A stretch of DNA of 64,000 nucleotides, taken from NCBI GenBank assembly GCA_016794785.1, contig JAEUHC010000015.1, positions 248,001-312,000 on the forward strand, written 5' to 3'. Of the stretch, positions 54,977-62,707 are shown piece by piece. Within the stretch, counting starts at the first letter, position 1. Each line of letters starts with the position of its first letter. Source of the stretch: Opitutaceae bacterium. Lineage in GTDB: Bacteria > Verrucomicrobiota > Verrucomicrobiia > Opitutales > Opitutaceae. The position numbers and the translations under genes are program-made. The notes below the pieces were generated by a model. That model did no database searches and was not told the DNA's origin. It worked only from the letters and a program-made list of their open reading frames with translations.

Positions 54977-57900
54977 ATGTATCTCAAGGCGCTCAAGCTG
55001 CATGGCTTCAAATCCTTCGCTGATCCGACCACTCTCCGCTTCGAGCCGGGTGTGACGGCGGTCGTCGGACCCAACGGCTGCGGCAAATCCAACATCGCCG
55101 ATTCCATCCGCTGGGTGCTCGGTGAGCAGAGCGCCAAAGCCCTCCGCGGCGGCAAGATGCAGGATGTCATCTTCGAGGGCGCCGACACGCGCAAGCCCGC
55201 CCAGCTCTGCGAGGTCTCCCTGCTCCTGACGGACTGCGAGAAGCAGCTCGGCAGCGAATTCCACGAGATCGAGATCATGCGGCGCGTGCATCGCGACGGG
55301 CAGAGCGAGTATTCCTTCAACGGCCAGCCCTGCCGGCTGAAGGACATCCAAAAGCTTTTCATGGACACCGGCATCGGCCGGACGAGCTACTCGATCATGG
55401 CGCAGGGCCAGATCGACCAGATCCTTTCGTCGAAACCCGAGGAGCGGCGCGCGGTGTTTGAGGAGGCGGCGGGCATCACGAAATACAAATCGCAGCGCCG
55501 CGAGGCTCTCCAGAAACTTTCCCTCACGGATCAGAATCTCGCGCGCGTCGCCGACGTGATCGGCGAGGTCGGCCGCCAGATCGGCAGCCTGCGCCGGCAG
55601 GCGGCCAAGGCCATGCGCTACAAACGCCTCAACCACCGCCTGCGCCACCTCGCGCTCGGCTGGAGCGGGTTCCACCACGCGCAGCTCACGGCCACGCTCG
55701 GCGAACTCGAGGGCAAGGTCGCCGAGCTTCGCGCCGAAGCCCAGGCCCGCCGCACCAATCTGGACGAGCAGGAAGCCTCGCTCGCGGCCCAGCGCGCCCA
55801 CCGCGGCCGGCTCAACCAGCGCGTGCAGGACGCGCAGCAGGCCGTCTATGATGTCCGTTCGCAGAAGGACGCCGCCGAAAACGCCGCCAACCTCGCTCAG
55901 ATTAAGCGCAGCGGCCTCGAGGATCGCCTCGCCTCGTCGCGCGACAATCTCGGCGAGATCGAGATGCAGCTCCGCGAGGTCTCGGCGCAGGTGGACACCG
56001 GCGCGCAGGACAAGCAACTCCAACTCGAACTGCTCGGCGGCAGCGACGCCGTCTTCCAGCAGCGCAACCGCGAGATCGCGGTCGTCGAGGGCGAACTCTC
56101 CAAGCTCGAGCAGGAGCTGAACCAGGCCAAGTTTCACCTCCTCCAATTGGAGAGCACGGTCGCGCGCCTGCGCACCGACTGCTCCGGCTACGAAGTCGAT
56201 CAGAAGACCAGCGTCCACAAGCACGACTCGCTCGCGCAGGAACTCGACGGCGTGCGCGCGCAGGTCGCCGCCGCCGAGCAGGTCGCCGCGGAGACCGAGG
56301 CCCGCGCCGAGGAGGCGACGGTCGCGAAGTCCCGCGCCAACGGCGAGGCCGCCACGGCGCAGCAGGCGATCACGGATCTCACGCGCGAGTTTCGCGAGGC
56401 CCAGCGCAAGCTCTCCGAGATCGATCGCGCGCTCGCGCAGCGCACGGCGCGGCTGCGCCTGCTCCAGCAGTTGCAGGAAAAATGGGAAGGCTTCGGCGAA
56501 GGCGCCAAGGCCGTGCTCCAGGGCCGGCTCGATGCCGCGCTCGCCGGCGCCAAGGTCACGCCGATCATGCAGGGCCTCGCGGTGAGCGCCGAGTATGGCA
56601 AGGCCGTGGAGGCCATCCTCGGCAACGCCGCCGAGGCCATCAGCGTGAGCGATCTCGCGACGGCGCAGCGCATTCTCGCGCAGCTCGACGCCGAGCAAAT
56701 CGGCTCGGCGGTGCTGCGCGTCTCGGAGTTCAGCCTGCGCACCGAGGGGCATTTCGAATTGCCGCCGGGCCTCGTGCCCGCCGCCCGTGCGGCGGCCGAC
56801 ACCGATCCCGCGCACCCGGCGCTTGGCGTGCTGCGCGAATCCTACATCGCGGACGACCTCGGCGCGTTTCTCGAATTCTGGAAAGCCAATCCCGCCTTCC
56901 CGTTCCTCGCCGTCGCCACGCGCAAGGGCGACCTCGTCGATCGCCGCGGCCTCGTTTATGGCGGCCATCACGGCACCAAGCGCGCGGCGCACAGCATCGT
57001 GCAGCGCGAGATCGATCTGCGCGAGACCGCAAAGGCGCTCGCGGAGGAGCAGAAGGCCCACGACACCCAGAAGACCGTGATCGACGCGCTCAACGCCCAG
57101 CTCGCCGAGGCCGAGCGGACGGTCGAGCAGCGCCGAGCCGACGTGCTGGCCGCCACGCAGACGCTGGCCGCCGTGCAGGCGGAGCAGCGCAACGCCCGGC
57201 AGAATCTCGACACCGCCGCCAGCCGCCTGAACCGCATGGAGGGCGAACTCACCGCCCTCGAACACGCCCGCAACGAGGCTCACGCCCGCTGGGAAAAGGC
57301 GCAGCTTGGGCTCAACGAAGCCGACGCCGCCGCCACGGCGCAGCGGGAGAAAATCCGCGTGATCGAGATCCGTCTGGCGGAGGTCCGCATGGATCGCGAT
57401 GTGAAACGCGAGACGCTCGCGCAGGCTCGGCTTGAGCTCGCGGAGCGTCGCCAGAAGGTCGAGGTCATCGACCGCGGCCTCGGCGAGATGGAACGCCGCC
57501 GCCAGCAGTTGAGCGAATTGCTCGTGCAGCGACAGACCGAGATCGAATCCTGGACCGAGCAGACGGCCGAGCTCGAGCACGAGGCGACGGCCCAGCGATC
57601 GCGCAGCGAGCAACTGGCCGAGACCCTCACGGTCGCGCAGGCCCAGGTGGAGCAAGTGCGCGTCGAGTTGGTTGAGGTCGAGCGTGCCATCAACGGGCTG
57701 GAGCAAGCGCAGCATGCCGTGCGCGAGGAGTCCGAATCCGCGCACGAGGAGCTGAGCACCCACGAGGTGAAGCTCGCCGAGAATCGCCAGCGCGCCCAGT
57801 TCCTGGCGGAGGAAGTCGCGCGCGAATTTCAGTCCGACATCGCCGCGCTCGATTGGCGGCGCCAGATCTGGCACGCCGACGACGAGCCGGAAGGGGTGAA

Positions 57901-58789
57901 GCCCCTCGATCTCGATGAGGACGAGGGCGACGAGGCGCCGGCTGCCGAGGTGAAGACCGAGGGCGAGAACGGCACGAGCGAGCCCAAGCGCCGGAAGAAA
58001 AAGGCCAAGGAGCGTGGCGAACCCACCGCCGAAGATCTGGCTGCGCTCGACACGACCGACTGGGCCGCCACCAAGGCCGAGATCGATGCGTTGCGTCAGC
58101 GGCTCAACGCGATGGGCGCGGTCAACCTCGTCGCCATCGAGGAATACGCCGAGCTGAAGCAGCGCCACGATTTCCTCCAGGGACAAGTCACCGATCTCAC
58201 GACGGCGAAGGCCGAGCTGATCAAGGCCATCGACGAGATCAACCAGACCTCGCTCCAGCAGTTCCAGGTCACGTTCGAGCAGATCCGGAAAAACTTCGAA
58301 TACACCTTCCACACGCTCTTCGGCGGCGGCCGCGCGCACCTCGAGTTGATCCAGGCCGAGGACATCCTCGAAAGCGGCATCGAGATCGTCGCGCAGCCCC
58401 CGGGCACGAAGCTCAAGGGCATTACGCTCCTCTCCGGCGGGCAGAAGACGCTCACGGCGGTCGCGCTGCTCTTCGCGCTCTACATGGTGAAGCCGTCGCC
58501 GTTCTGCTTGCTCGACGAATTGGACGCGCCCCTCGACGAGTCGAACATCGGCCGCTTCACGGACCTGTTGAAGAAGTTCGTGGACGAGTCGCAGTTCATC
58601 ATCATCACGCACAACAAGCGCACCGTCTCCGCGGCGCAGGCCATCTACGGCGTGACGATGGAGGAGCGCGGCGTGTCCAAGACCGTCTCGATGCGCTTCA
58701 ACAACGAGCGCGGCGAACCCGAGGCGCAGACTCGCAACATCGCGGAGTCCGTCACCGGCGCGCGGGCGCCCGCCTCGGCGACCAGCTAA
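54977..58789 (+). CDS. smc: Chromosome segregation protein SMC
   Basis: A 1270-residue SMC ATPase for chromosome compaction and segregation. Walker A GPNGCGKSNI (31-40) and YSIMAQGQIDQILSSKPEERR are in the N-terminal head. A long coiled coil is followed by a hinge (about 500-690), then a second coiled coil, and the C-terminal head with SGGQKTLTAVALLFALY (about 1153) and Walker B FCLLDELDAPLDESN. It is longer than B. subtilis SMC (1186) mainly because of an acidic then basic low-complexity insert near residues 965-1025. ScpA and ScpB are not in the window. Start ATG 54977 opens the typical MYLKALKLHGFKSF. Confidence 0.96.
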   Translation: MYLKALKLHGFKSFADPTTLRFEPGVTAVVGPNGCGKSNIADSIRWVLGEQSAKALRGGKMQDVIFEGADTRKPAQLCEVSLLLTDCEKQLGSEFHEIEIMRRVHRDGQSEYSFNGQPCRLKDIQKLFMDTGIGRTSYSIMAQGQIDQILSSKPEERRAVFEEAAGITKYKSQRREALQKLSLTDQNLARVADVIGEVGRQIGSLRRQAAKAMRYKRLNHRLRHLALGWSGFHHAQLTATLGELEGKVAELRAEAQARRTNLDEQEASLAAQRAHRGRLNQRVQDAQQAVYDVRSQKDAAENAANLAQIKRSGLEDRLASSRDNLGEIEMQLREVSAQVDTGAQDKQLQLELLGGSDAVFQQRNREIAVVEGELSKLEQELNQAKFHLLQLESTVARLRTDCSGYEVDQKTSVHKHDSLAQELDGVRAQVAAAEQVAAETEARAEEATVAKSRANGEAATAQQAITDLTREFREAQRKLSEIDRALAQRTARLRLLQQLQEKWEGFGEGAKAVLQGRLDAALAGAKVTPIMQGLAVSAEYGKAVEAILGNAAEAISVSDLATAQRILAQLDAEQIGSAVLRVSEFSLRTEGHFELPPGLVPAARAAADTDPAHPALGVLRESYIADDLGAFLEFWKANPAFPFLAVATRKGDLVDRRGLVYGGHHGTKRAAHSIVQREIDLRETAKALAEEQKAHDTQKTVIDALNAQLAEAERTVEQRRADVLAATQTLAAVQAEQRNARQNLDTAASRLNRMEGELTALEHARNEAHARWEKAQLGLNEADAAATAQREKIRVIEIRLAEVRMDRDVKRETLAQARLELAERRQKVEVIDRGLGEMERRRQQLSELLVQRQTEIESWTEQTAELEHEATAQRSRSEQLAETLTVAQAQVEQVRVELVEVERAINGLEQAQHAVREESESAHEELSTHEVKLAENRQRAQFLAEEVAREFQSDIAALDWRRQIWHADDEPEGVKPLDLDEDEGDEAPAAEVKTEGENGTSEPKRRKKKAKERGEPTAEDLAALDTTDWAATKAEIDALRQRLNAMGAVNLVAIEEYAELKQRHDFLQGQVTDLTTAKAELIKAIDEINQTSLQQFQVTFEQIRKNFEYTFHTLFGGGRAHLELIQAEDILESGIEIVAQPPGTKLKGITLLSGGQKTLTAVALLFALYMVKPSPFCLLDELDAPLDESNIGRFTDLLKKFVDESQFIIITHNKRTVSAAQAIYGVTMEERGVSKTVSMRFNNERGEPEAQTRNIAESVTGARAPASATS

Positions 58790-58796
58790 GGAAGCC

Positions 58797-59624
58797 ATGA
58801 GCGTGGCCCCGCAAGGCGCCCTCGGTGTCGTGGTCCGCTGGTCGCGGATGGCCGCGCTGTGGGCCTGGCTGGCGCTGTGGGTGTGCGCTTTGCCGGCCGC
58901 CGAAGTCGCCGAGCAGATTTTTTCCCAGCGTCTGCAGACGCTGCTCGACGCCGCGCAATGGAGCGACGCCTCCCGCCATATCCAGCAGGCCCAGGCGCTG
59001 CGACCGGTGCCGCAATGGCTGCCGGGCCGGGAGGCCGAGGTGCGGCTCGCGCAGGTGCGCATCGCAGCCGGCCGGGGCGATGTGCTCGCCGCGCTGGCGG
59101 CGGCGCGCCTGTTCCTGAGTGGAGAAACCGAGCGGGCCCCGCAGCTGCTCGCTTTGGCGCGGGCGTTGCATGCCGCGGAGGAGAAGACTGTGGCCCTCGC
59201 GCTCGTGAAGGAGATCGTGCGGCGCGAGCCGGACTTCCCTCCGGCGATCCGGCAGCTCGCCGAGTGGGAGCCGCCCGTGGAGCCGAAAGCGCTCCCTCCC
59301 GCGCCGAAGCCGCCGGTCGAGACGCAGCGGAGGGCGGAACCCAAAGCTCCGGCGGCGGAACCCGACGAGGAGGCCGCGCTCCTTGCTCGCCTGCGCACCG
59401 CGCACGAACAGGGCAACGTGCCCGCCCTGCTCGCCGCGGCGCGCCTTTTTCTCACCGGAGAACGCGCGCGATCGCTGCGGCTGCTCGAGATCGCGCGGGA
59501 GATGGCTGCTCGCGGCGATCGCGCGACCGCGATTACGCTGACGAAGGAAGTGCTGCGCCGCACGGCGGATTTCCCCCCGGCCAAGCGGCAGCTCGCGGAG
59601 CTCGAGGCAGCCGCGTCCAAATAG
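58797..59624 (+). CDS. Protein with two internal 65-residue repeats, function unknown
   Basis: A 275-residue protein with a hydrophobic segment near residues 20-35 (likely signal or anchor, ending LPAA) and no known catalytic motif. Two helical repeats of about 65 residues match each other: AARLFLSGETERAPQLLALA ... ALVKEIVRREPDFPPAIRQL and AARLFLTGERARSLRLLEIA ... TLTKEVLRRTADFPPAKRQL. They are separated by a Pro/Ala/Glu-rich linker of about 50 residues. They recall TPR-like helical pairs. An AAGGA ribosome-binding site overlaps the smc stop, so it is expressed with smc. Confidence 0.78.
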   Translation: MSVAPQGALGVVVRWSRMAALWAWLALWVCALPAAEVAEQIFSQRLQTLLDAAQWSDASRHIQQAQALRPVPQWLPGREAEVRLAQVRIAAGRGDVLAALAAARLFLSGETERAPQLLALARALHAAEEKTVALALVKEIVRREPDFPPAIRQLAEWEPPVEPKALPPAPKPPVETQRRAEPKAPAAEPDEEAALLARLRTAHEQGNVPALLAAARLFLTGERARSLRLLEIAREMAARGDRATAITLTKEVLRRTADFPPAKRQLAELEAAASK

Positions 59625-59631
59625 GATCTGC

Positions 59632-60057
59632 ATGTGGGGCTTTCTGCGCCGGCTCTTTTCGCGGACTCCTGCCGCCGGGGCTGGCGCGCAGGGTGAGCGC
59701 CTCGCGGCCGAATGGCTGCGCCGCGAGAAGGAGTTTACGATCATCGCGCGCAACTGGCGCAACCCCGCGGACCGGCGCGAGGAGATCGACCTGGTGGGCC
59801 GCGACGGCGAGGTGCTGGTCTTTGTCGAGGTCAAGACCCGCGCGGCGGGCGCGCTGGTGCCCGGCTACCATGCGATCGACGAACGCAAGAAACGCGTGTT
59901 GCGCCGCGCGGTCACGGCCTACCTCGCGCGCCTGCGCGAGCGCCCCCGGACCTATCGCCTCGATGTGGTCGAGATTGCGACGGTCGCGGGCTCCGCGACG
60001 CCGCCCGAGATTCTCCATTTTGAGAACGTGCCGCTCTTCCCGGGCCGCCGCGGCTGA
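59632..60057 (+). CDS. YraN/UPF0102 endonuclease-like protein
   Basis: A 141-residue member of the UPF0102/YraN group with a PD-(D/E)XK nuclease-like core. GERLAAEWLRREKEF, IIARNWRNPADRREEIDLVG, GRDGEVLVFVEVKTR and IDERKKRVLRRAVTAYLARL match the family blocks, including the EID and EVK catalytic elements. Function is undetermined, possibly in DNA processing. It begins 8 bp after the repeat-protein stop and probably belongs to the smc transcript. Confidence 0.88.
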   Translation: MWGFLRRLFSRTPAAGAGAQGERLAAEWLRREKEFTIIARNWRNPADRREEIDLVGRDGEVLVFVEVKTRAAGALVPGYHAIDERKKRVLRRAVTAYLARLRERPRTYRLDVVEIATVAGSATPPEILHFENVPLFPGRRG

Positions 60058-60134
60058 GCGTCGCGTCGCGGCGTGCGTCATGGCCAGCATTTCCCTTGCG
60101 CCACTGCGCCGGCGGTCCGAACACTCGCGCCGCC

Positions 60135-61676
60135 ATGTCCGATTCACCGCGCCATCCTTTTTTGCACGGCCTCAGCAAGCACCGCGGAGCTCCGCCGACG
60201 GTCGTCGTGATCTTCGGCGCCTCCGGTGATCTCACCGCGCGCAAGCTCATTCCCGCCGTCTACAATCTCAGCCACGACAATCTCCTGCCGGCTGACTTCT
60301 ATCTCGTCGGCTACGGCCGCAAGCCGATCCCCGACGACGAATTCCGCACGCTGGCGGCTGATGCGATCAAGGAGTTTTCCCGCCGCGATCTGACGGCCAG
60401 TGTCTGGGACCGCGTCGCCGCGCACACGACCTACGTCGCGGGCGGCTACGACGAGAAGGCGGCCTTCGATCGCCTCGCGACGCACATCGACACGATTGAG
60501 AAGAAGCTCGGCCGCGATGTGCAGCGGCTGTTCTACATCTCGACGCCGCCGTCCGTCTTTGCGCCGATTATCCAGAACCTGGGCGCCAGCGGGCTCGCCG
60601 CCAAGCACCTCGGCACGCCGCACCACTCGAAGGTGATCATCGAGAAACCCTTCGGCAAGGACCTCACCTCCGCGCGGGAGCTCAACACCACGATCCGCTC
60701 GGTCTTCGAGGAGAACCAAGTTTACCGGATCGATCATTACCTCGGGAAGGAGACTGTGCAGGACCTGCTCGTGCAGCGGTTCGCCAACGCCATCTTCGAG
60801 CCGCTGTGGAACCGGAACTTCATCGACAGCGTGCAGATCACGGTGGCGGAGGAAGTGGGCGTCGGCACGCGCGGCGGCTACTACGAGCAGAGCGGCTGCC
60901 TGCGCGACATGATCCAGAACCACACCATGCAGCTGCTCGCGCTCACGGCGATGGAGCCTCCCGGCTCGCTGCACGCCGAGGCGATCCGCGATGAAAAGGT
61001 GAAGGTCCTCAACGCCATCCAGCCCCTCACGATCGGGCCGGCCGGCGATGTCGCGCGTGCGCAATACTCCGCCGGCATGATGGGCGGCAAGGCCGCGGCC
61101 GGCTACCTTGAGGAGGAGGGCATCGCCGCGCAGTCCAACACCGAGACCTACGCGGCGCTCCGCCTCTCGATCAACAACTGGCGCTGGCAGGGCGTGCCGT
61201 TCTACCTGCGCTCCGGCAAGCGCATGGCCCGCCGCGTCTCCGAGATCGCGATCAATTTCCGCAGGCCGCCCGGGACCTTGTTCGCGGGCGAGACGGCGCG
61301 TTTCGACCTCGCAGCCAACACGCTCTCGTTCCAAATCCAGCCCGATGAGGGCCTGAGCCTCATCCTCAACACCAAGGTGCCCGGCCTCGAGACGCGCACG
61401 CAGCCGGTGAAGATGAGCTTCCGCTACGCGACGACCTTCGGCTCCAACACCGCCGAGGCCTACGAACGCCTCGTGCTCGACGCGATGATCGGCGACGGCA
61501 CGCTCTTCATCCGCGGCGACGAAGCCGAGGCCTCGTGGAAACTCTGCACACCGGTCCTCGACTACTGGAAGAGCGTCGGCCGCACCGGCATGGACGCCTA
61601 TCCCGCCGGCTCGTGGGGCCCGCCCAGCTCCGACGCACTGCTGGCCAAAAACAACCACGGCTGGCGCCAGCCCTGA
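60135..61676 (+). CDS. zwf: Glucose-6-phosphate 1-dehydrogenase
   Basis: A 513-residue NADP-dependent enzyme that starts the oxidative pentose phosphate pathway. FGASGDLTARKLIP (28-40) binds the nucleotide, RIDHYLGKETVQDLL (198-212, His201) is catalytic, and FANAIFEPLWNRNFIDSVQI and QSGCLRDMIQNHTMQLLALTAMEPP follow. SWKLCTPVLDYW is near the end. ATG 60135 is the start that fits the family (MSDSPRHPFLHGLSKHRG). It is followed after 3 bp by an opcA-like gene, a known regulatory pair in cyanobacteria and actinobacteria. Confidence 0.96.
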   Translation: MSDSPRHPFLHGLSKHRGAPPTVVVIFGASGDLTARKLIPAVYNLSHDNLLPADFYLVGYGRKPIPDDEFRTLAADAIKEFSRRDLTASVWDRVAAHTTYVAGGYDEKAAFDRLATHIDTIEKKLGRDVQRLFYISTPPSVFAPIIQNLGASGLAAKHLGTPHHSKVIIEKPFGKDLTSARELNTTIRSVFEENQVYRIDHYLGKETVQDLLVQRFANAIFEPLWNRNFIDSVQITVAEEVGVGTRGGYYEQSGCLRDMIQNHTMQLLALTAMEPPGSLHAEAIRDEKVKVLNAIQPLTIGPAGDVARAQYSAGMMGGKAAAGYLEEEGIAAQSNTETYAALRLSINNWRWQGVPFYLRSGKRMARRVSEIAINFRRPPGTLFAGETARFDLAANTLSFQIQPDEGLSLILNTKVPGLETRTQPVKMSFRYATTFGSNTAEAYERLVLDAMIGDGTLFIRGDEAEASWKLCTPVLDYWKSVGRTGMDAYPAGSWGPPSSDALLAKNNHGWRQP

Positions 61677-61679
61677 GCC

Positions 61680-62672
61680 ATGCCCGCCATATTCGACGCC
61701 TTGCCCGGCATGGAGGTGCCCGTCGGCGCGATCGCCAAGAGCCTCGCGCAGATGTGGACCGACACGGCGGCGGACGGCCGGCCCGCGATCACGTCGGACG
61801 ACGCCAAGGCCACGCAGGTGAACTTCGTCCTGCACCTCGGCCTCCAGACCACGCCGGAGGATGCCGCCCGGCAATTTGACGTCGTCGTGAAGTTCTCGCG
61901 GCGCACGCCGAGCCGCGTCGTCGTCCTCTGCCCCTTGCACGCCGATGTGCCCACGCCGCAGATGCGCGCGAAGATTTTCGCCGAGTGCTTCCTCGGGAAA
62001 TCGAAGGCCGACAAACGCTGCGTCGAATTCGTGATGCTGAGCTACTCGCGCAGCGCCCGGCCCTTTCTCGAGAACGAGGTCTCGATCTGCCTCTCGACCG
62101 ATCTGCCGCTCTATTACTGGGCGCATGGTTTTTCGACGAGCGGCAAGCTCGCCGATTACCGCTATCTCCTCAGCCGCGCCAAACGCGTGCTCATCGACAG
62201 CGCCATCGCGCCCTCGGACGCGCTGACCTATCCGTGGCCGAATCCCGTCGCGCTTCGTGACCTCGCCTACTGCCGGCTCCTGCCGGTGCGGCAGAGCATC
62301 GGGCAGTTCCTTTCGGCCTATGCGCCGGAGAAACTCGTCGAGGGAATCAAGACCGTGGCCGTCTCGCATGCGCCGGCCCTCGCGGCCGAGGGGCGCGTCC
62401 TGCTCGCGTGGCTGCGGCGCCGGCTCGTCGCCTGCGGCGCGGGCGCGGACCACGTGCGCTTTGAAGCCCGGCCCATGGCCGCGGGCGAGGCCGGGAGCCT
62501 CGCCGTGCGTTTCGGCTACGCGGACTCCGGGCGGCTCTTCCAGTGGAGCGGCGAACTCGGGACCGGGCGCGCGGCCTTTGAGGCCGACCTCGGATCCGGG
62601 CGCACGCAACTCAACGCCGCGATCAGCCTGCTCCCGCCAGAAAACGCGTTGAGCGAGGCGATGTTTTTCTGA
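61680..62672 (+). CDS. OpcA-like glucose-6-phosphate dehydrogenase assembly protein
   Basis: A 330-residue protein of the OpcA family, which in cyanobacteria activates G6PDH. Blocks include VNFVLHLGLQTTPEDAARQ, SRVVVLCPLHADVPTPQMRA, CFLGKSKADKRCVEFVML, LSTDLPLYYWAHGF and RVLIDSAIAPSDAL, with YCRLLPVRQSIGQFLSAY in the C-terminal half. No enzyme motif is seen. The three-base gap from zwf supports a common transcript and function. The member assigned here is diverged enough that the family call is my reading, not a proof. Confidence 0.8.
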   Translation: MPAIFDALPGMEVPVGAIAKSLAQMWTDTAADGRPAITSDDAKATQVNFVLHLGLQTTPEDAARQFDVVVKFSRRTPSRVVVLCPLHADVPTPQMRAKIFAECFLGKSKADKRCVEFVMLSYSRSARPFLENEVSICLSTDLPLYYWAHGFSTSGKLADYRYLLSRAKRVLIDSAIAPSDALTYPWPNPVALRDLAYCRLLPVRQSIGQFLSAYAPEKLVEGIKTVAVSHAPALAAEGRVLLAWLRRRLVACGAGADHVRFEARPMAAGEAGSLAVRFGYADSGRLFQWSGELGTGRAAFEADLGSGRTQLNAAISLLPPENALSEAMFF

Positions 62673-62707
62673 GCGACACCCGGTCGCGCGCCGCGTAGCA
62701 CTGCGGC

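Noticed and set aside
54953..59620. Very long minus-strand open frame (about 1555 codons) across smc
   Set aside because: It is antisense to smc, whose protein has full SMC motifs. The translation is low-complexity Leu/Ala/Gly/Arg/Asp with no family pattern, as expected from high-GC third-position bias.
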